This document shows positions 1 to 12,311 of a DNA stretch of 64,000 nt, in pieces; the first letter of the stretch is position 1; each line of letters begins with the position of its first letter. The translations under genes and the position numbers were made by a program. The DNA comes from Pseudolactococcus laudensis. GTDB lineage: Bacteria > Bacillota > Bacilli > Lactobacillales > Streptococcaceae. The stretch is taken from contig NZ_JACBNY010000006.1 of assembly GCF_013449735.1 (NCBI RefSeq), positions 1 to 64,000 on the forward strand, read 5' to 3'. The notes beneath the pieces are model-generated. The model searched no databases, was not told the origin of the DNA, and was given only the letters and a program-made list of their open reading frames with translations.

Positions 1-20
1 TACTTGGTTCGTTTCTGTTT

Positions 21-40
21 TATTCAGTTTTCAAAGGTCT
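21..40 (-). other. rRNA operon leader processing motif
   Basis: Read on the minus strand this stretch contains CTTTGAAAACTGAATA, a motif typical of the leader and spacer regions of Bacillales/Lactobacillales rRNA operons. It lies downstream of two strong minus-strand promoters, so an rRNA operon (probably starting with 16S) should begin just left of the window. The rRNA itself is not visible. Confidence 0.6.
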
Positions 41-76
41 ATTTTGTTTCAGCTGTTCTTACGAGACAACTATTTA

Positions 77-105
77 ATTCTACCAAAACTTTTTTGACTT
101 GTCAA
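77..105 (-). promoter_or_regulatory. rRNA promoter P2
   Basis: On the minus strand there is a perfect -35 TTGACA (100-105), a 17-bp spacer and -10 TAGAAT (77-82). It is the promoter nearer to the presumed rRNA genes. Both the context (GTGTTGACA) and the spacer length match P1 just upstream. Confidence 0.75.
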
Positions 106-174
106 CACCTTTCTGAAAAGTTTTTTTTATTTTCTTTTCTTTCGTTCGTGACCTGTCGTTTTGAGTACTTTATT

Positions 175-203
175 ATCTTATCAAATCTGACTTAACATGT
201 CAA
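175..203 (-). promoter_or_regulatory. rRNA promoter P1
   Basis: The minus strand shows -35 TTGACA (198-203), a 17-bp spacer and -10 TAAGAT (175-180). With P2 it forms the tandem promoter pair usual for rRNA operons. It diverges from the comX regulatory region that begins about 50 bp to the right. Confidence 0.75.
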
Positions 204-254
204 CACTTTTTTTATTTATTTGTCTTTTTTTATTTTTGAGGTCTTCGTTTTGAG

Positions 255-342
255 GTTATTCATTGTATCTCTATGTTATTCATGGTATATTTTGAGCCAT
301 TCACGGTATAGCGACTTTTTATTTATTTTTTTACTTTATACT
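255..342 (+). promoter_or_regulatory. comX promoter with three phased direct repeats
   Basis: Three imperfect direct repeats start at 255 (GTTATTCATTGTAT), 275 (GTTATTCATGGTAT) and 296 (GCCATTCACGGTAT), so they are 20 and 21 bp apart and on one face of the helix. The -10 TATACT is at 337-342, 41 nt after the start of the last repeat, and no good -35 is present. Weak -35 plus 21-bp spaced repeats is the layout of promoters activated by LytTR response regulators such as ComE and BlpR (known family behaviour). The same layout recurs at two other promoters in this window. Confidence 0.75.
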
Positions 343-390
343 AGTAACTAGACATTGTTAATAGCACTTTTAGAAAAATGGAGTAAACAA

Positions 391-870
391 ATGGATAAAA
401 TTGAAACCATACTTAAAAGTATTGAATCGATTATTATGAACTGTCGGAAAAAAACTAAAATTCCTTCCTGGGAATTAGACGACTATATGCAGGAAGGGAT
501 GATTATTGCTTTAGAGATGTACCATCAACTCTTATTAGATCCACCAGATGATGACTTTAACTTCTATGTCTATTTCAAAGTCAGGTATTCTTGTTTCTTA
601 ATTGATAACTATCGCAAAGCTATGGCAGTCAAGAGAAAATTCGACCAGCTTGACTATTGTGAACTTTCTGAGTCTGTTAATCTTTTTGATCACAAACAAA
701 ATGTGTCTGAAAACGTCATGTATGACTTGTTGTGTCAAGAAATACACTTGGTTTTATCCCCGGAGGAGCTCCAGCTTTTTGAGGCACTTAAAAGAGGAGA
801 GAAGATTGACCGTAATCAAAAGTTTCGTATCAAGAAAAAAATTATTGAGTATATTAAAAAGTTTTGGTGA
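391..870 (+). CDS. comX: Competence sigma factor ComX (SigX)
   Basis: This 159-residue protein resembles the alternative sigma factor that directs RNA polymerase to late competence (DNA uptake) promoters in streptococci and lactococci. Sigma region 2 covers roughly residues 28-76, including the LDDYMQEGM stretch (29-37) and the aromatic-rich segment 56-69; the C-terminal third (120-159) is a short basic region-4-like helix set. The frame opens earlier at a TTG (355), but ATG 391 is preceded by GGAG at 380-383 and is the better start. The gene stands alone, divergent from an rRNA leader; in S. pneumoniae the comX copies also adjoin rRNA operons. A hairpin follows the stop. Identification rests on size, region-2 pattern and context. 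Confidence 0.85.
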   Translation: MDKIETILKSIESIIMNCRKKTKIPSWELDDYMQEGMIIALEMYHQLLLDPPDDDFNFYVYFKVRYSCFLIDNYRKAMAVKRKFDQLDYCELSESVNLFDHKQNVSENVMYDLLCQEIHLVLSPEELQLFEALKRGEKIDRNQKFRIKKKIIEYIKKFW

Positions 871-888
871 GTATTAAATTGCGTAATA

Positions 889-916
889 AAACACCCAGTA
901 AATATACTGGATGTTT
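889..916 (+). terminator. Terminator after comX
   Basis: An inverted repeat has arms 889-900 and 905-916 with a 4-nt loop and one mismatch (core CCAGTA/TACTGG). It lies 18 bp past the comX stop. The T-run is weak, so termination strength is uncertain. It could also serve tRNA-Ser from the other side. Confidence 0.5.
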
Positions 917-950
917 AAATATAATTTATCTTAATCTCTTACTCAAACAA

Positions 951-1037
951 GGAAAGCACGGGATTCGAACCCGCGCACATGTTGCCACGTCTAACGCCTT
1001 TCCAAGGCGTCCCCTTAACCCACTTGGGTAACTTTCC
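951..1037 (-). tRNA. tRNA-Ser (anticodon GGA)
   Basis: The minus strand folds into an 87-nt class II tRNA. The acceptor is GGAAAGT with CTTTCC at the 3' end. The anticodon stem is ACGCC/GGCGT around loop TTGGAAA, giving anticodon GGA. There is a long variable arm, and a T-loop region GGTTCGAATCC. CCA is not encoded. A TATAAT -10 box lies about 35 bp upstream. Confidence 0.95.
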
Positions 1038-1132
1038 GCATAAAAATTCTCAATTGAAAACTTTTATTATACCTTCTTAAAATATAAATATATCAAAACA
1101 ACTCATCTGAGATATTATATTATTCTTCAGTT

Positions 1133-5380
<4,248 letters not shown>

Positions 5381-5524
5381 GGCGGACTTTCTAAATTAAA
5401 AACCGTTGACTACGGTTTCTATTATTACTTTGATTTGACTGCTCTACGGTTAATTGTTAGACTATTCTAACTTTTATTATACATGATTTCTAACCCTTTC
5501 TCAACACCTCTACCATTTTTTTGG

Positions 5525-5530
5525 TAAAAT
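5525..5530 (+). promoter_or_regulatory. Extended -10 promoter, likely leaderless transcript
   Basis: TGGTAAAAT supplies an extended -10 (TGn plus TAAAAT 5525-5530). The ATG of the next gene begins 8 nt later, where transcription should start. No ribosome site fits between. No clear -35 is seen (TCAACA near 5501 is weak). Confidence 0.55.
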
Positions 5531-5537
5531 AATAGGT

Positions 5538-6437
5538 ATGGATTATTACATATTAGCGAATCCCCATGCAGGCCCTGGGCATGGGCAGCAAGTGACGGAT
5601 AAGCTGACAGCTTATTTGACGCAACAAAAGATTACTTATCATCTATTTAACACGCATCAACCGCTTGATGAGCATCGGTTGATGACGGATATTCTGGCAC
5701 AAAAAACCAGGGATGATCGCATCATCATTATTGGTGGTGATGGCACAATTTCCCTGGCTGTTAATGCATTACCAGCAGAAAAGGCCTTTTCTTATATCCC
5801 TGCTGGTTCTGGTAACGACTTCGCCAGAGGACTTGAGGTGTCTTTGCAAGATACGATTGAAACATTTGACAATATTCACAAATCGACACCCCAAACGATT
5901 TATGTCCTGAAATATGAGTCTGAAGGTTTATCAGGTATTGCGACAAACAATTTCGGAATAGGGCTTGATGCGGCGATTGTTGATGCCACAAATCAAAGTC
6001 TAACCAAAGGGTTCTTAAATACTTTAAAACTGGGACAACTGGCTTATCTAACGACTGCTTTAAAAATTATTTTCTCCAAGAAACCATTCCAAGTGACTGT
6101 CAATGGCGTGACTTTTCCTAAGACATTTCTTTTTACTTTAACCAAACATCCTTTCTTTGGTGGTGGCGTGCCACTAGCGCCAGATGCTAGTCTCATGGAT
6201 GCCGATATTCATTTAGTTGAAGTCGACCGCATTCATCTCCTAGGTATTTTTGCTTTGATTCCTAAAGTGCTGAAAGCCAAACATTTAGCTAATAAACATG
6301 TTCACCATATGGTAGACGGCTCCTTTACATTAGAGATTACAAGTGATCAGCCTGTGCAAATTGATGGTGAAATTCATCAACTTAAAGCGCATCAAACTTT
6401 ACGGGTGACAACAGAAAAACGAACGATTCTTAGATAA
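5538..6437 (+). CDS. Lipid kinase of the DagK/YegS family (second copy)
   Basis: This 299-residue protein carries the DAGK catalytic signature GGDGT (66-70), preceded by ILANPHAG (5-12) and followed by PAGSGNDFARG. The C-terminal beta-rich half contains the GGGVPLAPDASLMD segment, equivalent to the lipid-binding region. It probably phosphorylates a membrane lipid; the substrate is unknown. It differs clearly from the 331-residue paralogue at 1133 and lacks its acidic tail, so it is not a recent duplicate. It is monocistronic on the plus strand, between the MATE operon and rbfA. The start ATG lies 8 nt after an extended -10, implying a leaderless mRNA, and a strong terminator overlaps the stop. 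Confidence 0.82.
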   Translation: MDYYILANPHAGPGHGQQVTDKLTAYLTQQKITYHLFNTHQPLDEHRLMTDILAQKTRDDRIIIIGGDGTISLAVNALPAEKAFSYIPAGSGNDFARGLEVSLQDTIETFDNIHKSTPQTIYVLKYESEGLSGIATNNFGIGLDAAIVDATNQSLTKGFLNTLKLGQLAYLTTALKIIFSKKPFQVTVNGVTFPKTFLFTLTKHPFFGGGVPLAPDASLMDADIHLVEVDRIHLLGIFALIPKVLKAKHLANKHVHHMVDGSFTLEITSDQPVQIDGEIHQLKAHQTLRVTTEKRTILR

Positions 6438-6449
6438 TCGTTCGTTTTT
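6415..6449 (+). terminator. Terminator of second lipid kinase gene
   Basis: A 14-bp perfect stem (6415-6428 with 6436-6449) encloses a 7-nt loop and ends in a T-run. The stem includes the last codons and the stop of the gene. It reads as a terminator in both directions and would also stop rbfA transcription. Confidence 0.85.
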
Positions 6450-6457
6450 TTAATTAT

Positions 6458-6808
6458 TTAATCCTGATTCAAATTGCGTAATAATTCATCAATTTTGCCA
6501 CCATAGGCAACAGATTCATCTTTAGCAAAAATCAAATCTGGGATTTTATAAAGTGTCATACGTTTAGCCAGCTCACTTTTAATCGCGCCAGTTGCTTTTT
6601 TAAGACCGATTTTAGCTTTTTCATTATCTGATGCTAAATCAGATAAAAGGCTATAATAAACTGTCGCCTGGCTCAAATCACCTGTGATTTGAACATCAGA
6701 AATGTTGACTTCTTGGACACGAGGGTCGCAAATTTTTAAACGTAAAATATCATTAATTTCACGCATAAGTTCAACCGCAACACGGTCACTACGATGTGTA
6801 TTAGACAT
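6458..6808 (-). CDS. rbfA: 30S ribosome-binding factor RbfA
   Basis: RbfA is a single KH-like domain protein needed for late 30S maturation and growth in the cold. The 116 residues match the usual length. Features are the N-terminal [14 protein letters not shown] helix, the [18 protein letters not shown] strand region and the C-terminal [22 protein letters not shown] ribosome site (AAGGGAAAGAGAT) precedes ATG 6808. It is the last gene of the rimP-nusA-ylxR-ylxQ-infB-rbfA unit, but a 12-bp hairpin lies between infB and rbfA, so its level may be set separately. Confidence 0.95.
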   Translation of the reverse strand: MSNTHRSDRVAVELMREINDILRLKICDPRVQEVNISDVQITGDLSQATVYYSLLSDLASDNEKAKIGLKKATGAIKSELAKRMTLYKIPDLIFAKDESVAYGGKIDELLRNLNQD

Positions 6809-6894
6809 ATCTCTTTCCCTTCTGCGTTTTCATTTCAAGACATCTTGAAACTTAACCTATGTTGGCATTTCATCCAACCGAGGTCATTCTATCA

Positions 6895-6922
6895 AAAAAT
6901 GCTTGCTCCTGCAAGCATTTTT
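6895..6922 (-). terminator. Hairpin between infB and rbfA
   Basis: There is a perfect 12-bp inverted repeat, AAAAATGCTTGC and its complement, around a TCCT loop, followed by T-rich sequence on either strand. It lies 40 bp after the infB stop and should act as a full or partial terminator, lowering rbfA relative to infB. Confidence 0.75.
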
Positions 6923-6961
6923 AATTGTGCTTATAAATCTCGAGATAACTCGAACGTTTGA

Positions 6962-9643
6962 TTAACGTTTAATCTCAACCATTTCGTAAACTTCAAATGT
7001 GTCATCAATAGCAATATCGTTGTAGCCATCAATCATAAGACCACCTTCATTACCTTTTCTGACTTCTTTGACGTCGTCTTTAAAGTGTTTCAGAGATGAC
7101 AAGTTACCATCTGCGATTACAATACCATCACGAATAACACGGACACTTGCATCACGTTTAACTGAACCTGACAAGACCATAAATCCGGCAATAGTACCGA
7201 CTTTAGAGACTGTGAAGGTTTCACGCACAACTGCTTCACCGATGACTTTTTCTTCAAACTCAGGGTCAAGCATACCTTTCATGGCAGTCTCAACTTCATC
7301 AATCACTTTATAGATAATGCTATGGAGACGAATTTCAACGGCGTCATTTTCAGCCTGTACGCGCGCAAGTGGTGTCGGGCGAACATTGAAACCGACAATG
7401 ACAGCATTAGCTGCTTCGGCAAGTGAGACGTCTGACTCATTGATGGCACCAACAGCACTGTGGACGATATCAACTTTAACGCCTTCGACTTCAATTTTTT
7501 GAAGTGATGCTGCTAAAGCTTCCGCAGAACCTTGTACGTCAGCTTTAATGATGACGTTAACAGACTTGATTTGACCTTCTTTAAGGGTATCAAAGAGGTT
7601 CTCAAGACTGACACGATGGGTGTTGTTACGTTGGTTCAAGAGGGCACGTTTGGCACGTTCTTCACCAACTGAACGAGCTGTTTTTTCATCTTCAAAGACA
7701 GCAAAATGGTCACCAGCTTGTGGGACATCGTTCAAACCAGTGATTTCAACCGGACTTGAAGGACCTGCAGTTTTTTCACGACGGCCCAAGTCATTAACCA
7801 TGGCACGGACACGTCCGAAAGTATTACCAACCACGATAGGGTCTTGTTGATGCAAAGTACCTTGTTGGACAAGGAGGGTTGCAATAGCACCTTTTCCTTT
7901 ATCAAGACGTGCCTCAACAACCGTACCGATAGCTTTAACCGTTGGATCAGCTTTGAGTTCTTGGATTTCTGCAACCAAGAGAACAGTTTCTAGCAAGTCA
8001 TCGATATTTGTATTGAATTTGGCTGAGATCTCAACGAATTCAGATTCACCGCCCCATGCTTGACTCATAACACCATATTCAGAAAGCTCTTGAATCACGC
8101 GTTGTGGGTTAGCACCTGGTTTATCAATTTTGTTAATCGCTACGATGATTGGCACACCGGCTGCTTTAGAGTGGTTAATCGCTTCAACTGTTTGAGGCAT
8201 CACACCATCATCAGCCGCCACGACAAGAATCGTGATATCTGTGACAGACGCACCACGCGCACGCATGCTTGTGAAGGCCTCATGTCCTGGGGTATCCAAG
8301 AAAGTGATTTTTTTGCCACTTTCTTCGATTTGGTAGGCACCAATATGCTGTGTGATACCACCCGCTTCGCCACTTGTCACGCGCGAATTACGAAGTGTAT
8401 CAAGCAAGGTTGTTTTACCATGGTCCACGTGACCCATGATTGTCACAACTGGTGGACGTTCAACAAGCTCGTCTTCATTGAGGTAACCCTCTTCAATAAA
8501 GAGACGTTCGATATCTGTCTTATCTTCTTCGACTTTTTTCTCAGGTGTGACACCATAGTCCAAAAGCAAGAGTTCAATCGTATCGCTATCCAAAGACTGG
8601 TTTTGTGTTGTCATGATACCCATCATGAACAATTTTTTCACAAGCTCAGCTGGTTCACGTTTCAAACGTTTTGCCAAATCTGCAATTGTCATACCTTCAG
8701 AATAAACAAGACTCTCAGGCAGCTCATGGAATTTACGTTGTACCACTGGTTGTGGCGCAACTTGTTGACCACCACGTTTGCCTTTTTTCTTCTTATTGCT
8801 ATTCCAGTTAGAGTTACGGGCATTCCGAACTTGGTTACGGTTATCATTCACACGTAATGGTCCGCCTTGACGATTACCGCCACCTTGGTTACTTTGACCT
8901 TGACCTTGGGCGTTATTGCCATTATTGCGATTTTTCTTATTTTTATTGCGATTAGCGTTCGCATTACCTTGACTTGCTGGCGCAACATCAGCAGCACGTT
9001 GGATAACTTTGATACCACCATTTTTAGGCTTAATATCCTCTGCGCGCTTAATCACTTTTATCCCACCATTGGCCGGACGTTCAGGTTTCTTAGGTATTTC
9101 CGCTTTAGTTTTCGTTTCTACTTTACTATCTGCTTTCTTTTCTGATTTGCTGTCAGCTTTATTTTCAGCTTGTTTGTCTGCAACAGGTTGTGATGACTTG
9201 TTGGCTACGTTGTCCTGTTTTGCAGGTGCAGCTTGTTTAGTCTCATCTTTTGGCGTTTGTGTTGGTGCAACTGTTTTGCCACCTACTGAGATAACACGGC
9301 CACTTGACACTTCTTCATCTGACAAGACTTTTTTACCACCAACGACAATCGGGCGATTGCCTGTTTCTGTTTCAGATACCACTTTTTTGCCGCCAGCCAC
9401 AATCACACGATTCTGAGACTTTGGTTCTTCTGTTGCTTTTGGCGTAGCCTTGGCAGTTTTTTCTTGTTTGCTACCATTACCCGCAGCTTTAAAAGAACTC
9501 AATAATTGTTTCGCTTGTTCAGCATCGATGCTTGAGCTATGCGATTTAACAGGTAAACCGATTTTTTGTGCGTGATCGACAAGTTCTTTATTGGTTAAGC
9601 CACTCTCTTTAGCAATTTGGTTAATACGTTTTTTTTCAGACAT
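6962..9643 (-). CDS. infB: Translation initiation factor IF-2
   Basis: IF-2 is the GTPase that delivers initiator tRNA and joins ribosomal subunits. The start is set at ATG 9643 (MSEKKRIN...), because AGGAGG lies 8-9 nt upstream; the frame opens 10 codons earlier. The protein has 893 residues: an IF2_N domain at the start, a long Lys/Ala/Asn/Gly-rich linker (about 60-300), a second IF2_N motif (about 310-365), the G domain with GHVDHGKT (404-411), DTPGHEAF and NKID, then domains II-IV. The linker holds three copies of an (I/V)xVGGKKV-like motif and two NGGIKVI motifs. Neighbours ylxR/ylxQ upstream are the standard order. Confidence 0.97.
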   Translation of the reverse strand: MSEKKRINQIAKESGLTNKELVDHAQKIGLPVKSHSSSIDAEQAKQLLSSFKAAGNGSKQEKTAKATPKATEEPKSQNRVIVAGGKKVVSETETGNRPIVVGGKKVLSDEEVSSGRVISVGGKTVAPTQTPKDETKQAAPAKQDNVANKSSQPVADKQAENKADSKSEKKADSKVETKTKAEIPKKPERPANGGIKVIKRAEDIKPKNGGIKVIQRAADVAPASQGNANANRNKNKKNRNNGNNAQGQGQSNQGGGNRQGGPLRVNDNRNQVRNARNSNWNSNKKKKGKRGGQQVAPQPVVQRKFHELPESLVYSEGMTIADLAKRLKREPAELVKKLFMMGIMTTQNQSLDSDTIELLLLDYGVTPEKKVEEDKTDIERLFIEEGYLNEDELVERPPVVTIMGHVDHGKTTLLDTLRNSRVTSGEAGGITQHIGAYQIEESGKKITFLDTPGHEAFTSMRARGASVTDITILVVAADDGVMPQTVEAINHSKAAGVPIIVAINKIDKPGANPQRVIQELSEYGVMSQAWGGESEFVEISAKFNTNIDDLLETVLLVAEIQELKADPTVKAIGTVVEARLDKGKGAIATLLVQQGTLHQQDPIVVGNTFGRVRAMVNDLGRREKTAGPSSPVEITGLNDVPQAGDHFAVFEDEKTARSVGEERAKRALLNQRNNTHRVSLENLFDTLKEGQIKSVNVIIKADVQGSAEALAASLQKIEVEGVKVDIVHSAVGAINESDVSLAEAANAVIVGFNVRPTPLARVQAENDAVEIRLHSIIYKVIDEVETAMKGMLDPEFEEKVIGEAVVRETFTVSKVGTIAGFMVLSGSVKRDASVRVIRDGIVIADGNLSSLKHFKDDVKEVRKGNEGGLMIDGYNDIAIDDTFEVYEMVEIKR

Positions 9644-9783
9644 GTTGATGTCCTCCTTCTTAATCCGGTTCACAATGAGCAGCCCCTAATGAAAAAGATA
9701 AATCTAAGAACCTGCGCAAGCGCAGAGCCATGTGATTTCCTATTTTCATACGGCGCTAAGCGCTCATGATCACCTTTTTATTC

Positions 9784-10101
9784 TTATTTCATAAGACTCT
9801 CCATTTTCTTGGCAAATCCTTTATCTTGAACAGCGATGACTTTCCGGTCGCTACCAATAGCGTGAGAAAGTTCGGCCGCAGAAAAGATGTCTAGCATGGG
9901 AATTTCATAATAGGTTGTTTTATCAGTGATACGTTTGACAAGATTAGGTGCGCCATCATGGGCAACAAATACTAATCTTGCACGGTCTGCCTGGATAGAT
10001 TTAATGACAAGTTCTTCACCTGTCGCTATCTTACCAGCTTTCTTGGCCATTCCTAGGGAATTTGCCAACTTTGTTTTATTGAAATCTGTTATTTCAGTCA
10101 T
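9784..10101 (-). CDS. ylxQ: YlxQ, L7Ae-family RNA-binding protein
   Basis: This is a 105-residue L7Ae/L30e/S12e-type protein, expected to bind kink-turn RNA, ribosome-associated in relatives. The sequence shows the family core KAGKIATGEELVIKSIQ (about 21-37), then LVFVAHDGAPNLVKRI and the C-terminal VIAVQDKGFAKKM. It follows ylxR by 9 bp and precedes infB by about 140 bp. That gap contains the palindrome CTGCGCAAGCGCAG near 9712. Its cellular role is unsettled in the family. Confidence 0.88.
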   Translation of the reverse strand: MTEITDFNKTKLANSLGMAKKAGKIATGEELVIKSIQADRARLVFVAHDGAPNLVKRITDKTTYYEIPMLDIFSAAELSHAIGSDRKVIAVQDKGFAKKMESLMK

Positions 10102-10110
10102 ATTTTAGCC

Positions 10111-10437
10111 TTAAATTTCTGGTGCCTCATCTATTGAGTAGGTCACCGTTGCTAATTTTTTACGTTCGACCTGATGATCGACGTAAACGATTAACTCGTC
10201 ATAAAAACGATCCGCAATCTCCGTCTGAAACACACGATCAAATATCCGTTTTTGCTTGGCTTGTTTGGCTTCATCGTTTTTAATGGCGATATATGCACCG
10301 CGCCCTGCTGCTTTGCCTGTTGGGTCGATACTGATTTCGCCAGCTTTATTATAGACGATTCGCAACAATTCTTTTTTTGGAAATTGCTCGTTTGAGACAA
10401 CGGATTTTCGTAAAGGAATTTTTTTGGTTTTCACCAT
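10111..10437 (-). CDS. ylxR: YlxR (RnpM-like) RNA-binding protein
   Basis: YlxR is a small basic protein of the nusA-infB operon; in B. subtilis the homologue (RnpM) modulates RNase P. The 108 residues are close to the usual 90-100. The family signature is visible: IPLRKSVVSNEQFPKKELLRIV, followed by DPTGKAAGRGAYI (about 38-50). The usual conserved cysteine of the RMCxxC type is replaced here by serine (KSVVSNEQ). It lies between nusA (30 bp away) and ylxQ (9 bp away). Confidence 0.88.
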   Translation of the reverse strand: MVKTKKIPLRKSVVSNEQFPKKELLRIVYNKAGEISIDPTGKAAGRGAYIAIKNDEAKQAKQKRIFDRVFQTEIADRFYDELIVYVDHQVERKKLATVTYSIDEAPEI

Positions 10438-10467
10438 CGTTAATCACTCCTCTCCTGATTCAAAATT

Positions 10468-11565
10468 TTAGTCAAGCACTTCGTCAGCAAAATCTGCTTC
10501 AACTTCTTCAGACACAACATCTGCAGCTTCTTGATCAAATTTTGTTTGAGACTTGATGTCGATTTTATTATTGGTAACGTGAGCCGCCAAACGGACATTT
10601 TGTCCACGTTTACCGATAGCCAATGATAATTGGTCATCTGGTACGACAACAACAGTTTCACCTGTTTCCTCATCGATAATCACATCTGAGACTTGTGCCG
10701 GTTTCAAGGCATTTTTAATCAATGTCGCACGGTCATCATTCCATTCGATGATGTCCATGTTTTCACCATGCAATTCATCAACTAAAGTCCGAATACGCGA
10801 ACCGCGTGGGCCTACGATTGTACCGATAGCATCAACATTGGCATCGTTAGATTTAACAATGACTTTCGCACGATCGCCTGCCTCACGGGCAATGCTGACG
10901 ATTTCAACAGTACCATCGTAAACTTCTGGAATCTCTTTTTCAAACATGCGTTTGAGCAACTCAGGATGTGTCCGACTGACATAAACAATAGGTCCTTTTT
11001 TCGACTGTTCAACAGCAGAAACGTAAACCTTAATTTTGTCACCAATTTGGTAGCGTTCACCAGGGATTTGATCACGTTTACCGAGCATGCTGTCAACTTT
11101 ACCAAGATTGATAAAGATCGCACGATCGTCAACACGCTCAACGGTTCCCTGAATAATTTCATTTTCGTAACGTTTAAATTCATTATAGATGATCGTGTGT
11201 GATTCTTCACGCATTTTATTCATAATGACTTGTTTTGCTGCATTCGCTGCCGTACGTGCAAAATCTTTTGGTTTTTCTTCGAAACGGATTTTATCACCAA
11301 TTTGATAGTGTGAATTGAGTGCGAGGGCATCCTCAAGGCTCATTTCTAAACGGCTATCAAAAACTTCATCCACAACTTCACGTGTTGAGTAGACGATAAA
11401 GTCACCTTTAGCATCATTGTACTCAATCGTCACGTTTTGTGATTGATTGTATTGTTTTTTGTAAGCTGCTGTTAAAGCTTCCGCAATGGCACCAATAACA
11501 ACTTCAGGCGAGATGCCTTTTTCTTCCTCCAAAAGGGTGAATGCAGCTTGCATTTCCTTGCTCAT
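10468..11565 (-). CDS. nusA: Transcription termination/antitermination factor NusA
   Basis: NusA binds RNA polymerase and controls pausing, termination and rRNA antitermination. The 365 residues show the N-terminal polymerase-binding domain (1-125), an S1 domain (about 130-200, GTVERVDDRAIFINLG) and two KH domains (about 200-345, with GPRGSRIRTLVDELHGE and AIGKRGQNVRLAA). An acidic tail ends the protein; the long repeats of Gram-negative NusA are absent, as is normal in Firmicutes. It is the second gene of the operon, 50 bp after rimP. Confidence 0.96.
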   Translation of the reverse strand: MSKEMQAAFTLLEEEKGISPEVVIGAIAEALTAAYKKQYNQSQNVTIEYNDAKGDFIVYSTREVVDEVFDSRLEMSLEDALALNSHYQIGDKIRFEEKPKDFARTAANAAKQVIMNKMREESHTIIYNEFKRYENEIIQGTVERVDDRAIFINLGKVDSMLGKRDQIPGERYQIGDKIKVYVSAVEQSKKGPIVYVSRTHPELLKRMFEKEIPEVYDGTVEIVSIAREAGDRAKVIVKSNDANVDAIGTIVGPRGSRIRTLVDELHGENMDIIEWNDDRATLIKNALKPAQVSDVIIDEETGETVVVVPDDQLSLAIGKRGQNVRLAAHVTNNKIDIKSQTKFDQEAADVVSEEVEADFADEVLD

Positions 11566-11615
11566 GTGTCTCCAACTTTCTTTTTAATTTTAAATGCTTC
11601 TATTTTTATTGATGT

Positions 11616-12089
11616 TTATAATTTTACTTGCGTCCGTGCCTTAGCAATGTTTGATAACTCAAGTTCAACTGTCTTCTGACGTGTTTTGTCAAGATAAGTC
11701 AAGGTGATAAGATTGCCGTCAAAAGCTACTAAATCACCAACAAACTCTTTTTCTCCTGCTACTTTTTGGTAGAGTTTGACAAAAATGTAAGCACCAATAT
11801 GCTTTTCAAAATCAGCTGGTTTTTTGAGTGGACGCTCGGCACCTGGACTAGCTACCTCAAGCATATACTCCGATGGAAAAAGATCCGGTGAAATTTTGTC
11901 CAATTCTGGACTAATGATTTCTGATAAATCAGCTGTGTCTTGTAATGTAATCCCTTCTGGCTTATCAACAAGTACTGATAAAACATGATCTGCACCCATT
12001 TTTGACCATTCGACATCCACCAACTCAAAGGGCTCAGGTAAGAGACCTTCAAGATGTGCCAACACAACTTCTGTGATATTTGTAGACAT
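11616..12089 (-). CDS. rimP: Ribosome maturation factor RimP
   Basis: RimP assists assembly of the 30S 3' domain. The 157-residue protein has the alpha/beta N-terminal domain with FELVDVEWSKMGADHVLSVLVD and TLQDTADLSEIISPELD, then the MLEVASPGAERPL signature (about 78-90), and an SH3-like C-terminal domain. It is the first gene of the translation operon; a consensus-like promoter and a leader hairpin lie upstream. Confidence 0.95.
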   Translation of the reverse strand: MSTNITEVVLAHLEGLLPEPFELVDVEWSKMGADHVLSVLVDKPEGITLQDTADLSEIISPELDKISPDLFPSEYMLEVASPGAERPLKKPADFEKHIGAYIFVKLYQKVAGEKEFVGDLVAFDGNLITLTYLDKTRQKTVELELSNIAKARTQVKL

Positions 12090-12144
12090 AATGTTTCCTT
12101 TCTACACTGATGATCTTAAGATCATTTATTTAAATTCAAACAAC

Positions 12145-12216
12145 AGGAGCGCCCAATGTGAGCGCTCCTTTCTTTGTTCTTTAGAGTTATTATACCATAA
12201 TTTTAACAGAATGCAA
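12145..12216 (-). promoter_or_regulatory. Promoter and leader hairpin of the rimP-rbfA operon
   Basis: On the minus strand, -35 TTGCAT (12211-12216), a 16-bp spacer and -10 TATAAT (12189-12194) form a promoter. The transcript should begin near 12182 and soon forms a hairpin AGGAGCGC/GCGCTCCT (about 12145-12171). The hairpin is not followed by a T-run in the transcribed direction, so it looks like a stabilising or regulatory 5' structure rather than a terminator. Confidence 0.6.
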
Positions 12217-12276
12217 ATTTTCGCCTTTATTTTAACTTTTCTACTCTATCTTTTCAGTTATTAGAAATTAAGAATT

Positions 12277-12305
12277 TTGAGTTTTTTTACATAAAATGGT
12301 ATCAT
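12277..12305 (+). promoter_or_regulatory. Promoter of caxA, leaderless arrangement
   Basis: -35 TTGAGT (12277-12282), a 17-bp spacer and extended -10 TGGTATCAT (hexamer 12300-12305) precede ATG 12312 by 6 nt. Transcription should start at or next to the A of ATG, and no ribosome site is present. Confidence 0.6.
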
Positions 12306-12311
12306 GAAGAT

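Noticed and set aside
4-195. 63-codon frame upstream of comX on the plus strand
   Set aside because: It lies across the two rRNA promoters and the leader, has no ribosome site and is low-complexity Phe/Ser/Thr.
8060-8857. 265-codon frame antisense to infB
   Set aside because: It is the complement of the conserved IF-2 G-domain coding sequence; cysteine/histidine-rich content is typical of a shadow frame.
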